DNA of 64,000 nucleotides from Streptomyces sp. DT2A-34 (lineage in GTDB: Bacteria; Actinomycetota; Actinomycetes; Streptomycetales; Streptomycetaceae): NCBI RefSeq assembly GCF_030499515.1, contig NZ_JASTWJ010000001.1, positions 7,792,001 to 7,856,000 of the forward strand, written 5' to 3'. A model generated the notes under the pieces. It had not been told where the DNA came from, did not search any database, and saw nothing but the letters and a program-made list of their open reading frames with translations. This document shows, in pieces, positions 48,660 to 58,278 of this stretch (position 1 is the stretch's first letter; each line of letters begins with the position of its first letter). The position numbers and the translations under genes were made by a program.

Positions 48660-49579
48660 GAGCGCAACTCCTTGCCGGTGAGCTCCAAGAACACGTCTTC
48701 CAGGGTGTGCCGTTCCACGGAGATCTTCTCCGGCATCACCCCGTGCTGCGCACACCACGACGTCACCGTCGCGAGCAGTTGCGGGTCGACCTTGCCGACG
48801 ACCCGGTACGAGCCCGGCGTCAGCTCCGCGGCCGTGCAGTCGGCGGGCAGGGCCTTCAGCAGGGAGCCCACGTCCAGGCCGGGGCGGCCCGTGAAGCGGA
48901 GGGTGTTCTCGGCGCCGCCCCGGCACAGCTCCTCCGGGGAGCCCTGGGCGATGACCCGGCCGGCGTCGATGATCGCGACGTCGTCGGCGAGCTGCTCGGC
49001 CTCGTCCATGTAGTGGGTCGTGAGGATCACGGAGACGCCGTCGGCGCGCAGGTCCCGGACCAGGTCCCAGGTGGCGCGGCGGGCCTGTGGGTCCAGGCCG
49101 GCGGTCGGCTCGTCGAGGAACACCAGCTCCGGGCGGCCGACGACGGCCATGGCGAGCGCCAGCCGCTGTTGCTGACCGCCGGACAGGCGGCGGTACGGGG
49201 TCCGGCCGCAGCTGCCGAGACCGAGCCGCTCGATGAGGGCGTCGACGTCCAGGGGGTGCGCGTGCAGCTTCGCCACATGCCGCAGCATCTCGTCCGCCCG
49301 CGCGCCCGAGTACACGCCGCCGGACTGCAGCATCACGCCGATACGGGGCCGCAGCTCGCCGGACTGTCTCACCGGGTCGAGGCCCAGGACGCGCACCGTG
49401 CCGGAGTCCGGCTTCCGGTACCCCTCGCAGGTCTCGACCGTCGTCGTCTTGCCCGCGCCGTTGGGTCCGAGGACGGCGGTGACACCGGCCCGGGCCACCA
49501 GGTCGAGACCGTCCACCGCGGTTTTGCCGCCGTACCGCTTCACCAGGTCCTGGACCTGGACCACGGGCTCAGTTCGCAT
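48656..49579 (-). CDS. ABC transporter ATP-binding protein (drug-export type)
   Basis: This 307-residue ATPase has Walker A LGPNGAGKTTTVETCEGY, signature RLSGGQQQRLALAMAVV, Walker B LVFLDEPTAGLDP and the DrrA-like switch TTHYMDEAEQLADDVAII. A C-terminal regulatory domain follows (residues about 225-307, ending EDVFLELTGKELRS). It resembles the DrrA family that pairs with ABC-2 permeases. ATG 49579 is preceded by GGAG at short spacing; an upstream start at 49630 would add 17 unlikely residues. The stop overlaps the repeat-encoded ATG. Confidence 0.94.
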   Translation of the reverse strand: MRTEPVVQVQDLVKRYGGKTAVDGLDLVARAGVTAVLGPNGAGKTTTVETCEGYRKPDSGTVRVLGLDPVRQSGELRPRIGVMLQSGGVYSGARADEMLRHVAKLHAHPLDVDALIERLGLGSCGRTPYRRLSGGQQQRLALAMAVVGRPELVFLDEPTAGLDPQARRATWDLVRDLRADGVSVILTTHYMDEAEQLADDVAIIDAGRVIAQGSPEELCRGGAENTLRFTGRPGLDVGSLLKALPADCTAAELTPGSYRVVGKVDPQLLATVTSWCAQHGVMPEKISVERHTLEDVFLELTGKELRS

Positions 49580-49649
49580 GGCTCCAGAGTCTAGGTAGGG
49601 AGCCGGTAACCCGAACGGCCGGGTTCGCATCTCCCCGCACGGCCCGGTC

Positions 49650-50447
49650 TCAGATCTCCTCGGCGCGGGGCCGGTGTATCTTCAGCCACCGCTGGGCGTA
49701 CGCCACCGCGTCCGCCAGCGGAAACAGCCGTACGTCGGCCGCGCCCGCCTTCCCGCGGACGACGGGACGGTCCCGCTCGAAGTCATGGCCCAGCTCGTTG
49801 AAGCGGTCCGAGGTGATCGACAGCTCGGTCACCACTTCCCAGCCCGTGGGCCCCGGTCGCCCCACCTTCACCAGCGGCGACGGAATGCGGTACTCGGCCA
49901 GATGGAAGCAGGTGCACGCGTCGTAACCGGCGCCGAGCAGCAGCACGCGCGCGTGGAGCGCCTCCAGCCGGGCCAGCGGGCTGCGCTCGCCGAGCCGGCA
50001 GTCGCGGGCATGCCCCTCGACGATCTCCGCGGCACGCGGGCCGACGGCGGCGAAGGACGTCTGCGGATGCGCACTGCGCAGGGCTCCCGGCCAGGTCCGT
50101 ACGGTCTCCGGGACGACGCCGACCCCGAGCGCGGGCGTCACCAGGGGGTCGTACGCGGGCATGGTCGCCCGGATCGTGTCCCACCACTCCTCGGGCACCG
50201 GCGGATTGCTCCACACCGCCGGGTCCGAGAGGTCGCCGGACTGGGTGGGGACCACCAGGGTGCCGTCCGGGCCGAGCGCGTCGAGCAGTCCCTGGACGAC
50301 CGCGACGGCTCCTCCGCAGACCCAGCCGAGGGAGCTCAGGGAGGAGTGCACGAGGAGCGTTTCACCGCTTTGGACGCCTAGCTCGCGCAGTTGTGCGGCG
50401 AGGGTGTCGCGGGTGACAAGAGGGCCGGTCGGAGGGGGTGTCGACAT
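49650..50447 (-). CDS. AAC(3)-family N-acetyltransferase
   Basis: This 265-residue protein belongs to the aminoglycoside 3-N-acetyltransferase family ([80 protein letters not shown]). The family uses acetyl-CoA; many chromosomal members in Streptomyces are not proven resistance enzymes and may act on other amines. ATG 50447, weak ribosome-binding site. It is divergent from the suf operon. Confidence 0.9.
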   Translation of the reverse strand: MSTPPPTGPLVTRDTLAAQLRELGVQSGETLLVHSSLSSLGWVCGGAVAVVQGLLDALGPDGTLVVPTQSGDLSDPAVWSNPPVPEEWWDTIRATMPAYDPLVTPALGVGVVPETVRTWPGALRSAHPQTSFAAVGPRAAEIVEGHARDCRLGERSPLARLEALHARVLLLGAGYDACTCFHLAEYRIPSPLVKVGRPGPTGWEVVTELSITSDRFNELGHDFERDRPVVRGKAGAADVRLFPLADAVAYAQRWLKIHRPRAEEI

Positions 50448-50489
50448 GGTTCGGGAGTGTCCCCGAGGGAGCCCGGCGGCGCCACCGAA

Positions 50490-50536
50490 TTGATCGATCA
50501 AAGATCATTCGCGCAGGTCAGATTAGGTATGCCTAA
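50490..50536. promoter_or_regulatory. Palindromes upstream of sufR
   Basis: Two perfect palindromes lie between the divergent genes: TTGATCGATCAA (50490-50501) and TTAGG-TATG-CCTAA (50523-50536). Either could be the binding site of SufR, which represses the suf operon when it holds a cluster. The second overlaps a likely -10 region and would be best placed for repression. Confidence 0.5.
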
Positions 50537-50608
50537 GTGACGCAGGGCACCGTCGAGGGGTCCGGACGCGGCTTGCCTGGCTTTGAGGAATTACGCAACA
50601 ATGGCGTT

Positions 50609-51370
50609 GTGAAAAACGTCGGCGAGGCTCGGGAGACCCCCACGGGGGCCCCTCAGGAAGAGCTCGCGACCGGGGAGCGCTCCACGCGCAACCGGGTCGC
50701 GCGGTCCATCCTGGACCACGGCCCGTCGACCGTCGCCGAGCTGGCCGGCCGGCTGGGACTGACCCAGGCCGCCGTACGCAGGCATCTGGACGCGCTGGTC
50801 GCGGACGACGTCGTGGAGGCCCGGGAACAGCGGGTGTACGGCACGCGCACGCGTGGCCGTCCCGCCAAGGTCTTCGCGCTCACCGACTGCGGCCGCGACG
50901 CCTTCGACCAGTCGTACGACAAGCTCGCCGCGGACGCCCTGAAGTGGATCGCCGAGCGCGAGGGCGGGCAGGAGGCGGTCGCCGCCTTCGCCCGGGCTCG
51001 GATCGCCGCCCAGGCGAGCGCGTACCGCAAGGCGATCGAGGCCGTCAGCCCGGACGAGCGCACCCAAGCCTTGGCCAAGGCCCTGAGCGCCGACGGGTAC
51101 GCTGCTACGGCGCGCAGCGCACCCCTCCCGCAAAAAGGCGAGCAGCTGTGCCAGCACCACTGCCCGGTCGCCCACGTGGCGGAGCAGTTCCCGCAGCTGT
51201 GCGAGGCGGAGACGGAGATCTTCGCCGAGCTGCTCGGGACGCACGTCCAGCGGCTGGCGACCATCGCGCACGGCGACGGCGTCTGCACGACGTTCATCCC
51301 AAAGATTTCCCACACGCAAGTCCATAGCCACAACGCATCTGCAAGCACGGCCGGGAGGAACCCCGCATGA
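50609..51370 (+). CDS. sufR: Fe-S cluster-sensing repressor SufR
   Basis: SufR is a DeoR/ArsR-like winged-helix regulator with a cluster that represses suf. The 253-residue protein has the helix-turn-helix [30 protein letters not shown] near residue 40, and the conserved Cys cluster site [18 protein letters not shown] (CxxHC ... C) near residue 205. I chose GTG 50609 (KNVGEARE) because homologues start there and the longer frame from 50537 would need a rare TTA codon at 50591. No clear ribosome-binding site is present. The stop overlaps sufB (ATGA). Confidence 0.93.
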   Translation: MKNVGEARETPTGAPQEELATGERSTRNRVARSILDHGPSTVAELAGRLGLTQAAVRRHLDALVADDVVEAREQRVYGTRTRGRPAKVFALTDCGRDAFDQSYDKLAADALKWIAEREGGQEAVAAFARARIAAQASAYRKAIEAVSPDERTQALAKALSADGYAATARSAPLPQKGEQLCQHHCPVAHVAEQFPQLCEAETEIFAELLGTHVQRLATIAHGDGVCTTFIPKISHTQVHSHNASASTAGRNPA

Positions 51371-52788
51371 CTCTCCCCACGGAGACTGCCCACCCTGAGC
51401 TCGAGGGCCTGGGCAAGTACGAATACGGCTGGGCCGACTCCGACGTAGCCGGCGCCTCTGCGAAGCGCGGTCTGAGCGAGGATGTCGTCAAGGACATCTC
51501 CGCGAAGAAGTCCGAGCCGGAGTGGATGACCAAGCTCCGTCTCAAGGGCCTGCGTCTTTTCGACAAGAAGCCCATGCCCAACTGGGGCTCGGACCTTTCC
51601 GGTATCGACTTCGACAACATCAAGTACTTCGTACGGTCCACGGAGAAGCAGGCGGAGTCCTGGGAGGACCTGCCCGAGGACATCAAGAACACGTACGACA
51701 AGCTCGGCATCCCGGAGGCGGAGAAGCAGCGCCTCGTCGCCGGTGTCGCGGCCCAGTACGAGTCCGAGGTCGTCTACCACCAGATCCGCGAGGACCTGGA
51801 GGAGCAGGGCGTCATCTTCCTCGACACCGACACGGCCCTGAAGGAGCACCCGGAGCTCTTCAAGGAGTACTTCGGGACCGTCATCCCGGTCGGTGACAAC
51901 AAGTTCGCCTCCCTGAACACCGCCGTGTGGTCCGGTGGCTCCTTCATCTACGTCCCGCCGGGCGTCCACGTGGAGATCCCGCTCCAGGCCTACTTCCGTA
52001 TCAACACGGAGAACATGGGCCAGTTCGAGCGGACCCTGATCATCGTCGACGAGGGTGCCTACGTGCACTACGTCGAGGGTTGTACGGCCCCGATCTACAA
52101 GTCGGACTCGCTGCACAGCGCAGTCGTCGAGATCATCGTCAAGAAGAACGCCCGCTGCCGCTACACGACCATCCAGAACTGGTCGAACAACGTCTACAAC
52201 CTGGTCACCAAGCGCGCCGTCGCCTACGAGGGCGCGACCATGGAGTGGATCGACGGCAACATCGGCTCCAAGGTGACGATGAAGTACCCGGCCGTCTACC
52301 TGATGGGCGAGCACGCCAAGGGCGAGACCCTGTCCATCGCCTTCGCGGGCGAGGGGCAGCACCAGGACGCCGGCTCCAAGATGGTCCACATGGCGCCGAA
52401 CACGTCCTCCAACATCGTCTCGAAGTCCGTGGCGCGCGGTGGCGGTCGTACGTCCTACCGCGGTCTCGTCGAGATCGGCGAGGGTGCCCACGGCTCCAAG
52501 TCGAACGTGCTGTGCGACGCGCTGCTCGTCGACACCATCTCCCGCTCCGACACGTACCCCTACGTGGACGTCCGCGAGGACGACGTGTCCATGGGCCACG
52601 AGGCCACCGTCTCCAAGGTCTCCGAGGACCAGCTCTTCTACCTGATGAGCCGCGGTCTGAGCGAGTTCGAGGCGATGGCGATGATCGTGCGCGGCTTCGT
52701 CGAGCCCATCGCGAAGGAGCTGCCCATGGAGTACGCCCTCGAGCTCAACCGGCTGATCGAGCTGCAGATGGAAGGCGCGGTCGGCTAA
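51367..52788 (+). CDS. sufB: Fe-S cluster assembly scaffold protein SufB
   Basis: SufB forms the SufBCD scaffold on which Fe-S clusters are built. The 473-residue protein shows [36 protein letters not shown], the beta-helix region ([25 protein letters not shown]) with the Cys that accepts sulfur, and the ending [29 protein letters not shown]. It contains no intein, unlike some mycobacterial SufB. It starts inside the sufR stop. Confidence 0.97.
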   Translation: MTLPTETAHPELEGLGKYEYGWADSDVAGASAKRGLSEDVVKDISAKKSEPEWMTKLRLKGLRLFDKKPMPNWGSDLSGIDFDNIKYFVRSTEKQAESWEDLPEDIKNTYDKLGIPEAEKQRLVAGVAAQYESEVVYHQIREDLEEQGVIFLDTDTALKEHPELFKEYFGTVIPVGDNKFASLNTAVWSGGSFIYVPPGVHVEIPLQAYFRINTENMGQFERTLIIVDEGAYVHYVEGCTAPIYKSDSLHSAVVEIIVKKNARCRYTTIQNWSNNVYNLVTKRAVAYEGATMEWIDGNIGSKVTMKYPAVYLMGEHAKGETLSIAFAGEGQHQDAGSKMVHMAPNTSSNIVSKSVARGGGRTSYRGLVEIGEGAHGSKSNVLCDALLVDTISRSDTYPYVDVREDDVSMGHEATVSKVSEDQLFYLMSRGLSEFEAMAMIVRGFVEPIAKELPMEYALELNRLIELQMEGAVG

Positions 52789-52850
52789 GACCCGCCCTCC
52801 GGACAACAGCTAGCGAAATCTGACGTAGGAAAGAGAGCAGACCGACAGCC

Positions 52851-54032
52851 ATGGCTGAGGCTCAGAACATCCCCGTGGGGTCCACCACCGCGGGCCAGAT
52901 CGCGGTGGCCGCCGAGTCGACCGTCGCCACGCGCATGAGCGCGCCCCCGTCCTTCGACGTCGCGGACTTCCCGGTCCCGCACGGCCGCGAGGAAGAGTGG
53001 CGGTTCACCCCGCTGGAGCGCCTGCGCGGGCTGCACGACGGCACCGCCGTCGCCAACGGCACCGGCGTGAAGGTGGACGTCCAGGCCCCCGAGGGCGTCA
53101 CCGTCGAGGCCGTCGGCCGCGACGACGCCCGGATCGGCAAGGCGGGCACCCCGGTGGACCGCGTCGCCGCGCAGGCGTACTCGGCGTTCGAGAAGGCCGG
53201 CGTGGTCACCGTCCCCAAGGAGACGGTGCTCACCGAGCCGATCCGCATCGCCGTGCACGGCGAGGGCGGGGTGGCCTTCGGTCACCAGGTCGTCGAGCTG
53301 GGCGCCTTCGCCGAGGCCGTCGTCGTCATCGACCACACCGGTGACGCGGTGCTCGCCGCCAACGTCGACTACATCCTGGGCGACGGCGCCAAGCTGACCG
53401 TCGTCTCCGTCCAGGACTGGGACGACAAGGCCGTGCACGTGGCCCAGCACAACGCCCTCATCGGGCGCGACGCCAGCTTCAAGTCGGTCGTGGTGACCTT
53501 CGGCGGCGACGTCGTACGCCTCCACCCGCGCGTCTCCTACGCCGGCACCGGCGGCGAGGCCGAGCTGTTCGGGCTGTACTTCACGGACGCCGGCCAGCAC
53601 CAGGAGCACCGCCTCCTGGTCGACCACAACGTTCCGCACTGCAAGTCCAACGTCGTCTACAAGGGCGCCCTCCAGGGCGACAACGCCCACGCGGTGTGGA
53701 TCGGCGACGTCCTCATCGAGGCGAAGGCCGAGGGCACGGACACGTACGAGATGAACCGCAACCTGGTTCTGACCGACGGCGCCCGCGTCGACTCCGTGCC
53801 GAACCTGGAGATCGAGACCGGCGAGATCGTCGGCGCCGGCCACGCCTCGGCGACCGGCCGCTTCGACGACGAGCAGCTCTTCTACCTGATGGCCCGCGGC
53901 ATCCCCGCCGACGAGGCCCGTCGCCTGGTGGTCCGCGGCTTCTTCGCCGAGCTGGTCCAGCAGATCGGTGTCGACGACATCGAGGAGCGCCTCCTCGTGA
54001 AGATCGACGAGGAGCTGGAGGCGTCGGTCTGA
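52851..54032 (+). CDS. sufD: Fe-S cluster assembly protein SufD
   Basis: The 393-residue partner of SufB in the SufBC2D complex. It shows FPVPHGREEEWRFTPLERLRGL at the N-terminus, the beta-helix (GGEAELFGLYFTDAGQHQEHRLLVDHNVPHCKSNVVYKG, including the conserved His) and RGIPADEARRLVVRGFFAELVQQI at the C-terminus. ATG 52851 follows GGAAAGAG. Its stop shares one base with the Rieske gene start (TGATG). Confidence 0.97.
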   Translation: MAEAQNIPVGSTTAGQIAVAAESTVATRMSAPPSFDVADFPVPHGREEEWRFTPLERLRGLHDGTAVANGTGVKVDVQAPEGVTVEAVGRDDARIGKAGTPVDRVAAQAYSAFEKAGVVTVPKETVLTEPIRIAVHGEGGVAFGHQVVELGAFAEAVVVIDHTGDAVLAANVDYILGDGAKLTVVSVQDWDDKAVHVAQHNALIGRDASFKSVVVTFGGDVVRLHPRVSYAGTGGEAELFGLYFTDAGQHQEHRLLVDHNVPHCKSNVVYKGALQGDNAHAVWIGDVLIEAKAEGTDTYEMNRNLVLTDGARVDSVPNLEIETGEIVGAGHASATGRFDDEQLFYLMARGIPADEARRLVVRGFFAELVQQIGVDDIEERLLVKIDEELEASV

Positions 54033-54352
54033 TGACTGCCTTCGTACGCGCCTGCGGCCTGAGCGAGCTGGAGGAGGACACCCCGAAGCGGGTGGAACTC
54101 GACGGCACGCCGGTCTCGGTCGTGCAGACCGAGGGGGAGGTGTTCGCCATTTACGACATCTGCTCCCACGCGAACGTCTCGCTCTCCGAGGGCGAGGTGG
54201 AGGACTGCCAGATCGAGTGCTGGCTGCACGGCTCCAGCTTCGACCTCCGCACCGGCAAGCCGTCCGGCCTCCCCGCGACGCGCCCCGTCCCCGTATACCC
54301 CGTAAAGATCGAAGGGGACGACGTTCTCGTCTCCCTCACCCAGGAGTCCTGA
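54032..54352 (+). CDS. Rieske [2Fe-2S] ferredoxin-like protein in the suf operon
   Basis: This 106-residue soluble protein has the Rieske cluster motif CSHANVSLSEGEVEDCQIECWLHGSSFD (C-x-H ... C-x2-H). It resembles the ferredoxin components of non-haem dioxygenases and is a constant member of actinobacterial suf operons, where it may be an electron carrier or a cluster target. It lies between sufD and sufC. Confidence 0.95.
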   Translation: MTAFVRACGLSELEEDTPKRVELDGTPVSVVQTEGEVFAIYDICSHANVSLSEGEVEDCQIECWLHGSSFDLRTGKPSGLPATRPVPVYPVKIEGDDVLVSLTQES

Positions 54353-54359
54353 GGCACCC

Positions 54360-55124
54360 ATGGCAACGCTTGAAATCCGAGACCTGCACGTCACCGTCGA
54401 GGCCGACAACGCCACGAAGGAGATCCTCAAGGGCGTCGACCTCACCGTGAAGCAGGGCGAGACGCACGCCATCATGGGCCCCAACGGCTCCGGCAAGTCG
54501 ACCCTCGCCTACTCCCTCGCGGGTCACCCGAAGTACACGATCACCGGCGGCTCCGTCACCCTCGACGGCGAGGACGTCCTGGAGATGTCCGTCGACGAGC
54601 GCGCCCGCGCCGGCCTGTTCCTGGCGATGCAGTACCCGGTCGAGGTCCCCGGCGTCTCGGTCTCCAACTTCCTGCGCACCTCCGCCACCGCCATCCGCGG
54701 CGAGGCCCCCAAGCTGCGCACCTGGGTGAAGGAGGTCAAGGAGGCCATGGAGCGCCTCAACATGGACCCCGCCTTCGCCGAGCGCAACGTCAACGAGGGC
54801 TTCTCCGGCGGTGAGAAGAAGCGCCACGAGATCCTTCAGCTGGAGCTGCTCAAGCCGAAGATCGCGGTCCTCGACGAGACCGACTCCGGCCTGGACGTCG
54901 ACGCCCTGCGCGTCGTCTCCGAGGGCGTCAACCGCGTCCGTGAGACCGGCGAGGTCGGCACCCTGCTGATCACGCACTACACGCGCATCCTGCGCTACAT
55001 CAAGCCCGACCACGTCCACGTGTTCGCGGCCGGCCGTATCGCCGAGTCCGGCGGCCCCGAGCTCGCCGACAAGCTGGAGGCCGAGGGCTACGAGGCATAC
55101 ACGAAGGGTGGCGCATCCGCGTGA
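54360..55124 (+). CDS. sufC: Fe-S cluster assembly ATPase SufC
   Basis: SufC is the ABC-type ATPase of the SufBC2D scaffold; it drives the opening of the complex. The 254-residue protein has Walker A MGPNGSGKSTLAYSLAGH, Q-loop AMQYPVEVPGVSVS, signature FSGGEKKRHEILQLEL and Walker B IAVLDETDSGLDVDAL, all in the SufC-specific form. The stop overlaps sufS (GTGA). Confidence 0.98.
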   Translation: MATLEIRDLHVTVEADNATKEILKGVDLTVKQGETHAIMGPNGSGKSTLAYSLAGHPKYTITGGSVTLDGEDVLEMSVDERARAGLFLAMQYPVEVPGVSVSNFLRTSATAIRGEAPKLRTWVKEVKEAMERLNMDPAFAERNVNEGFSGGEKKRHEILQLELLKPKIAVLDETDSGLDVDALRVVSEGVNRVRETGEVGTLLITHYTRILRYIKPDHVHVFAAGRIAESGGPELADKLEAEGYEAYTKGGASA

Positions 55125-56377
55125 CACAGCTGCCGGGCCTCCTCGACACCGAGGCGCTCCGCAAGGACTTCCCGATCCTGGACCGCGTCGTCCACGGCGA
55201 CAAGAAGCTCGTGTACCTGGACAACGCGGCGACCTCGCAGACGCCGCGCCAGGTTCTCGACGTGCTCTCCGAGTACTACGAGCAGCACAACGCCAACGTC
55301 CACCGTGGCGTGCACGTCCTCGCCGAGGAGGCCACGGCGCTGTACGAGGGCGCGCGCGACAAGGTCGCGGAGTTCATCAACGCGCCCAGCCGTGACGAGG
55401 TGATCTTCACCAAGAACGCCTCCGAGTCGCTCAACCTCGTGGCGAACATGCTCGGCTGGGCCGACGAGCCCTACCGGGTGGACCACGAGACCGAGATCGT
55501 CATCACGGAGATGGAGCACCACTCCAACATCGTGCCGTGGCAGCTGCTCGCGCAGCGCACGGGCGCGAAGCTGAAGTGGTTCGGCCTGACCGACGACGGC
55601 CGCCTCGACCTGTCCAACATCGACGAGATCATCACGGAGAAGACGAAGATCGTCTCTTTCGTGCTGGTGTCGAACATCCTGGGCACGCTCAACCCGGTCG
55701 AGGCGATAGTGCGCCGTGCGCAGGAGGTCGGTGCGCTGGTCTGCATCGACGCCTCTCAGGCGGCTCCGCACATGCCGCTGGACGTGCAGGCGCTCCAGGC
55801 CGACTTCGTGGCCTTCACCGGCCACAAGATGTGCGGCCCGACCGGCATCGGCGTCCTGTGGGGCCGCCAGGAGCTGCTGGAGGACCTGCCCCCGTTCCTC
55901 GGCGGCGGCGAGATGATCGAGACGGTGTCGATGCACTCGTCGACGTACGCTCCCGCCCCGCACAAGTTCGAGGCGGGTACGCCCCCGGTCTCGCAGGCGA
56001 TCGGCCTGGGCGCGGCGATCGACTACCTCAACTCGATCGGCATGGACAAGATCCTCGCCCATGAGCACGCCCTCACCGAGTACGCGGTGAAGCGGCTGGC
56101 GGAGGTCCCGGACCTCAGGATCATCGGCCCGACGACGGCCGAGGACCGCGGCGCCGCGATCTCCTTCACGCTCGGTGACATCCACCCGCACGACGTGGGC
56201 CAGGTCCTCGACGAGCAGGGCATCGCGGTCCGGGTCGGCCACCACTGCGCGCGGCCGGTCTGCCTGAGGTACGGAATTCCTGCGACCACGCGAGCGTCGT
56301 TCTATCTGTACTCCACGCCGGCCGAGATCGACGCTCTGGTGGACGGCCTGGAGCACGTACGGAACTTCTTCGGCTGA
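55121..56377 (+). CDS. sufS: Cysteine desulfurase SufS
   Basis: SufS is a pyridoxal phosphate enzyme that takes sulfur from cysteine and gives persulfide to SufU. The 418-residue protein has the Schiff-base Lys in FTGHKMCGPTGIGVLWG, and the active-site Cys in VGHHCARPVCLRYGIPATTRASF, with the short class II loop. Its start GTG 55121 overlaps the sufC stop. Confidence 0.97.
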   Translation: MTQLPGLLDTEALRKDFPILDRVVHGDKKLVYLDNAATSQTPRQVLDVLSEYYEQHNANVHRGVHVLAEEATALYEGARDKVAEFINAPSRDEVIFTKNASESLNLVANMLGWADEPYRVDHETEIVITEMEHHSNIVPWQLLAQRTGAKLKWFGLTDDGRLDLSNIDEIITEKTKIVSFVLVSNILGTLNPVEAIVRRAQEVGALVCIDASQAAPHMPLDVQALQADFVAFTGHKMCGPTGIGVLWGRQELLEDLPPFLGGGEMIETVSMHSSTYAPAPHKFEAGTPPVSQAIGLGAAIDYLNSIGMDKILAHEHALTEYAVKRLAEVPDLRIIGPTTAEDRGAAISFTLGDIHPHDVGQVLDEQGIAVRVGHHCARPVCLRYGIPATTRASFYLYSTPAEIDALVDGLEHVRNFFG

Positions 56378-56398
56378 CGGGACGGGACGAGCGATCGC

Positions 56399-56866
56399 AT
56401 GAAGCTGGATTCGATGTACCAGGAAGTCATCCTGGACCACTACAAGAACCCGCACGGGCGTGGTCTGAGGGATGGCGACGCCGAGGTGCACCACGTGAAC
56501 CCGACGTGCGGCGACGAGATCACCCTGCGTGTGAAGTACGACGGCACGAAGATCGAGGACGTCTCGTACGAGGGCCAGGGCTGCTCGATCAGCCAGGCGT
56601 CGGCGTCGGTCCTCAACGAACTCCTCGTCGGCAAGGAGCTGTCCGACGCGCAGAAGATCCAGGAGACCTTCCTGGAGCTGATGCAGTCCAAGGGCAGGAT
56701 CGAACCGGACGACGCGATGGAGGAGGTGCTGGAGGACGCGGTCGCGTTCGCCGGTGTCTCCAAGTACCCGGCCCGGGTGAAGTGCGCCCTCCTGAGCTGG
56801 ATGGCGTGGAAGGACGCGACGGCCCAGGTGCTGGGCGGAGCCGACGCCGAAAGGAAGACGGCATGA
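56399..56866 (+). CDS. sufU: Sulfur transfer protein SufU
   Basis: The 155-residue zinc protein SufU activates SufS and accepts its sulfur. The three Cys ligands are in NPTCGDEITL, GQGCSISQAS and VKCALLSWMA, with the Asp-type SufU insertion between the second and third (residues about 75-110) that distinguishes it from IscU. Its stop overlaps the next gene. Confidence 0.96.
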   Translation: MKLDSMYQEVILDHYKNPHGRGLRDGDAEVHHVNPTCGDEITLRVKYDGTKIEDVSYEGQGCSISQASASVLNELLVGKELSDAQKIQETFLELMQSKGRIEPDDAMEEVLEDAVAFAGVSKYPARVKCALLSWMAWKDATAQVLGGADAERKTA

Positions 56867-57195
56867 GTGACACCGTGGAGATGAAGCCGGCCTCGGAGGA
56901 GGAGCTCCGCGAGGCCCTGATGGACGTGGTCGACCCCGAGCTGGGCATCGACGTCGTCAACCTCGGCCTGATCTACGGCATCCACGTCGACGACGCGAAC
57001 ATCGCGACCGTCGACATGACCCTGACCTCGGCGGCCTGCCCGCTGACCGACGTCATCGAGGACCAGGCCAAGTCCGCCACGGACGGTCTCGTCAGCGAGC
57101 TGCGCATCAACTGGGTGTGGATGCCGCCGTGGGGCCCGGACAAGATCACGGATGACGGCCGTGAGCAGCTTCGGGCGCTGGGCTTCAACGTCTGA
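56863..57195 (+). CDS. sufT: SufT/MIP18-family (DUF59) Fe-S assembly protein
   Basis: This 110-residue protein belongs to the DUF59/MIP18 family: LMDVVDPELGIDVVNLGLIYG, MTLTSAACPLTDVIEDQ with the conserved Cys, and VWMPPWGPDKITDDGREQLRALGF. These proteins help to mature Fe-S proteins. It is the last gene of the operon sufR-B-D-Rieske-C-S-U-T and ends before a terminator. Confidence 0.93.
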   Translation: MSDTVEMKPASEEELREALMDVVDPELGIDVVNLGLIYGIHVDDANIATVDMTLTSAACPLTDVIEDQAKSATDGLVSELRINWVWMPPWGPDKITDDGREQLRALGFNV

Positions 57196-57223
57196 GGCCC
57201 ACAGCCACGAAAAGCGACATGCG

Positions 57224-57257
57224 AAGAACGGCGAGGTCCTCGGACCTCGCCGTTCTT
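57224..57257 (+). terminator. Terminator of the suf operon
   Basis: A perfect 16-bp stem (AAGAACGGCGAGGTCC at 57224-57239, complement at 57242-57257), with a nominal 2-base centre, begins 29 bases after sufT and can also serve the convergent AbfB-domain gene. Confidence 0.85.
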
Positions 57258-57276
57258 GTCGCTCGGGTTCTGTCGC

Positions 57277-58104
57277 TCAGGCCAGCCCTGCCATCAGCCG
57301 GAACGCGGAGTCCGCCAGGTAGAGGGAGCTGTGCTGGTAAGGGTCCAGTTTCAGCTGGAAGTTCTGGTGGCGCAGGAAACGGCCCGGGTAGTTGACCGAC
57401 TCCAGCATGACCGCGCCCGAATACCCCGCTGCGCGGGCGCAGAAGGTGGCGTCCTGCTTGAACAGGGCGGAGCCGTCGTTGCGTTCGGAGCGCAGGACGA
57501 AGCTGCGGTGGCGGAGGTAGGCGCCGTCGGCCGTGGCGAAGGAGTAGCAGGAGGCGTTGCCCAGGCCCTTGACCAGCTTGAAGGTGGAGTCCTCGCGGCT
57601 CTCCGAGCCACGGACCGCGTCCAGCTTCACGTAGCCGCCGCTCGCGTGCCAGTAGCGGTCGGGGTAGTTGACCGAGCGGACGGACCGCCAGGTGGTGGCC
57701 GGGGGCTTCGGGGCGGGAGCTGAACTGCCCTCGTGGGAAGGCGACTTGGACGGCTCCGGCTCCGGCTTCGGCTCGGGCGCGTCGGCGTCCTGTCGGCCGG
57801 GCGCCGTCGTCGTCTCCTCGGCGGTCGACAGGCCGCTCTTGCCCTTGGGGGGAGGGGTCTCCGACGGGGTGGCGAAGGAGATCAGGCCGGGGACCGACGT
57901 GGTGTCGTCGGCCGGCGCCGCGCGTACCCCCACGTCAGGCGCCCTGTCCGTCACGGCAATCGCCGTGAAACAGGCGACGATCGTCACCACTGCCATCCCG
58001 CCCGCCAACCAGAGGCGGCGCGTCCCCGGTGCCCGGGAGGTGTCCGGGGCCCAGCCGTTCTCCCAAGGTTGGTCGTGAGGCGGCCGGGACTTGTTTTCTG
58101 GCAT
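57277..58104 (-). CDS. Membrane-anchored protein with an AbfB (CBM42-like) domain
   Basis: This 275-residue protein has a cytoplasmic start (MPENKSRPPHDQPWENGW), a single membrane helix (about residues 30-50, LWLAGGMAVVTIVACFTAIAV), a Pro/Glu/Ser-rich linker (PKPEPEPSKSPSHEG) and a C-terminal AbfB domain (about residues 140-275). The domain shows the repeats SVNYPDRYWHASGGYVKLD, FATADGAYLRHRSFVL and SVNYPGRFLRHQNFQLKLD of the arabinofuranose-binding beta-trefoil, including DSAFRL-type ends. No catalytic domain is present, so it probably binds arabinan or other glycans at the cell surface. GGAGGA precedes the ATG. Confidence 0.88.
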   Translation of the reverse strand: MPENKSRPPHDQPWENGWAPDTSRAPGTRRLWLAGGMAVVTIVACFTAIAVTDRAPDVGVRAAPADDTTSVPGLISFATPSETPPPKGKSGLSTAEETTTAPGRQDADAPEPKPEPEPSKSPSHEGSSAPAPKPPATTWRSVRSVNYPDRYWHASGGYVKLDAVRGSESREDSTFKLVKGLGNASCYSFATADGAYLRHRSFVLRSERNDGSALFKQDATFCARAAGYSGAVMLESVNYPGRFLRHQNFQLKLDPYQHSSLYLADSAFRLMAGLA

Positions 58105-58278
58105 GCGCTGATCCTCCAGCGGCGTCACGTGACGACAGCCGCGGCTGCGAGGGCCCGGTATGTGAACGGTGAAACAGTAGTGGGCGCAGGGGCGTTGGGG
58201 CAGCCGTTTGTAACGAGCCGTATCCACATCGATCTCTCGGCGCCCGCGAGGGTCCCGCCGTATCGGTCCGGGCAGCCG

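Noticed and set aside
49650..50447. Acquired aminoglycoside resistance gene
   Set aside because: Codon use and context are those of the core chromosome, there is no mobile element nearby, and AAC(3)-family proteins are frequent in Streptomyces without proven resistance.
50523..50536. DmdR/IdeR iron box upstream of sufR
   Set aside because: The arms TTAGG and CCTAA match the ends of the iron box, but they are 4 bases apart and the 19-bp consensus spacing needs 9; I kept it only as a generic palindrome.
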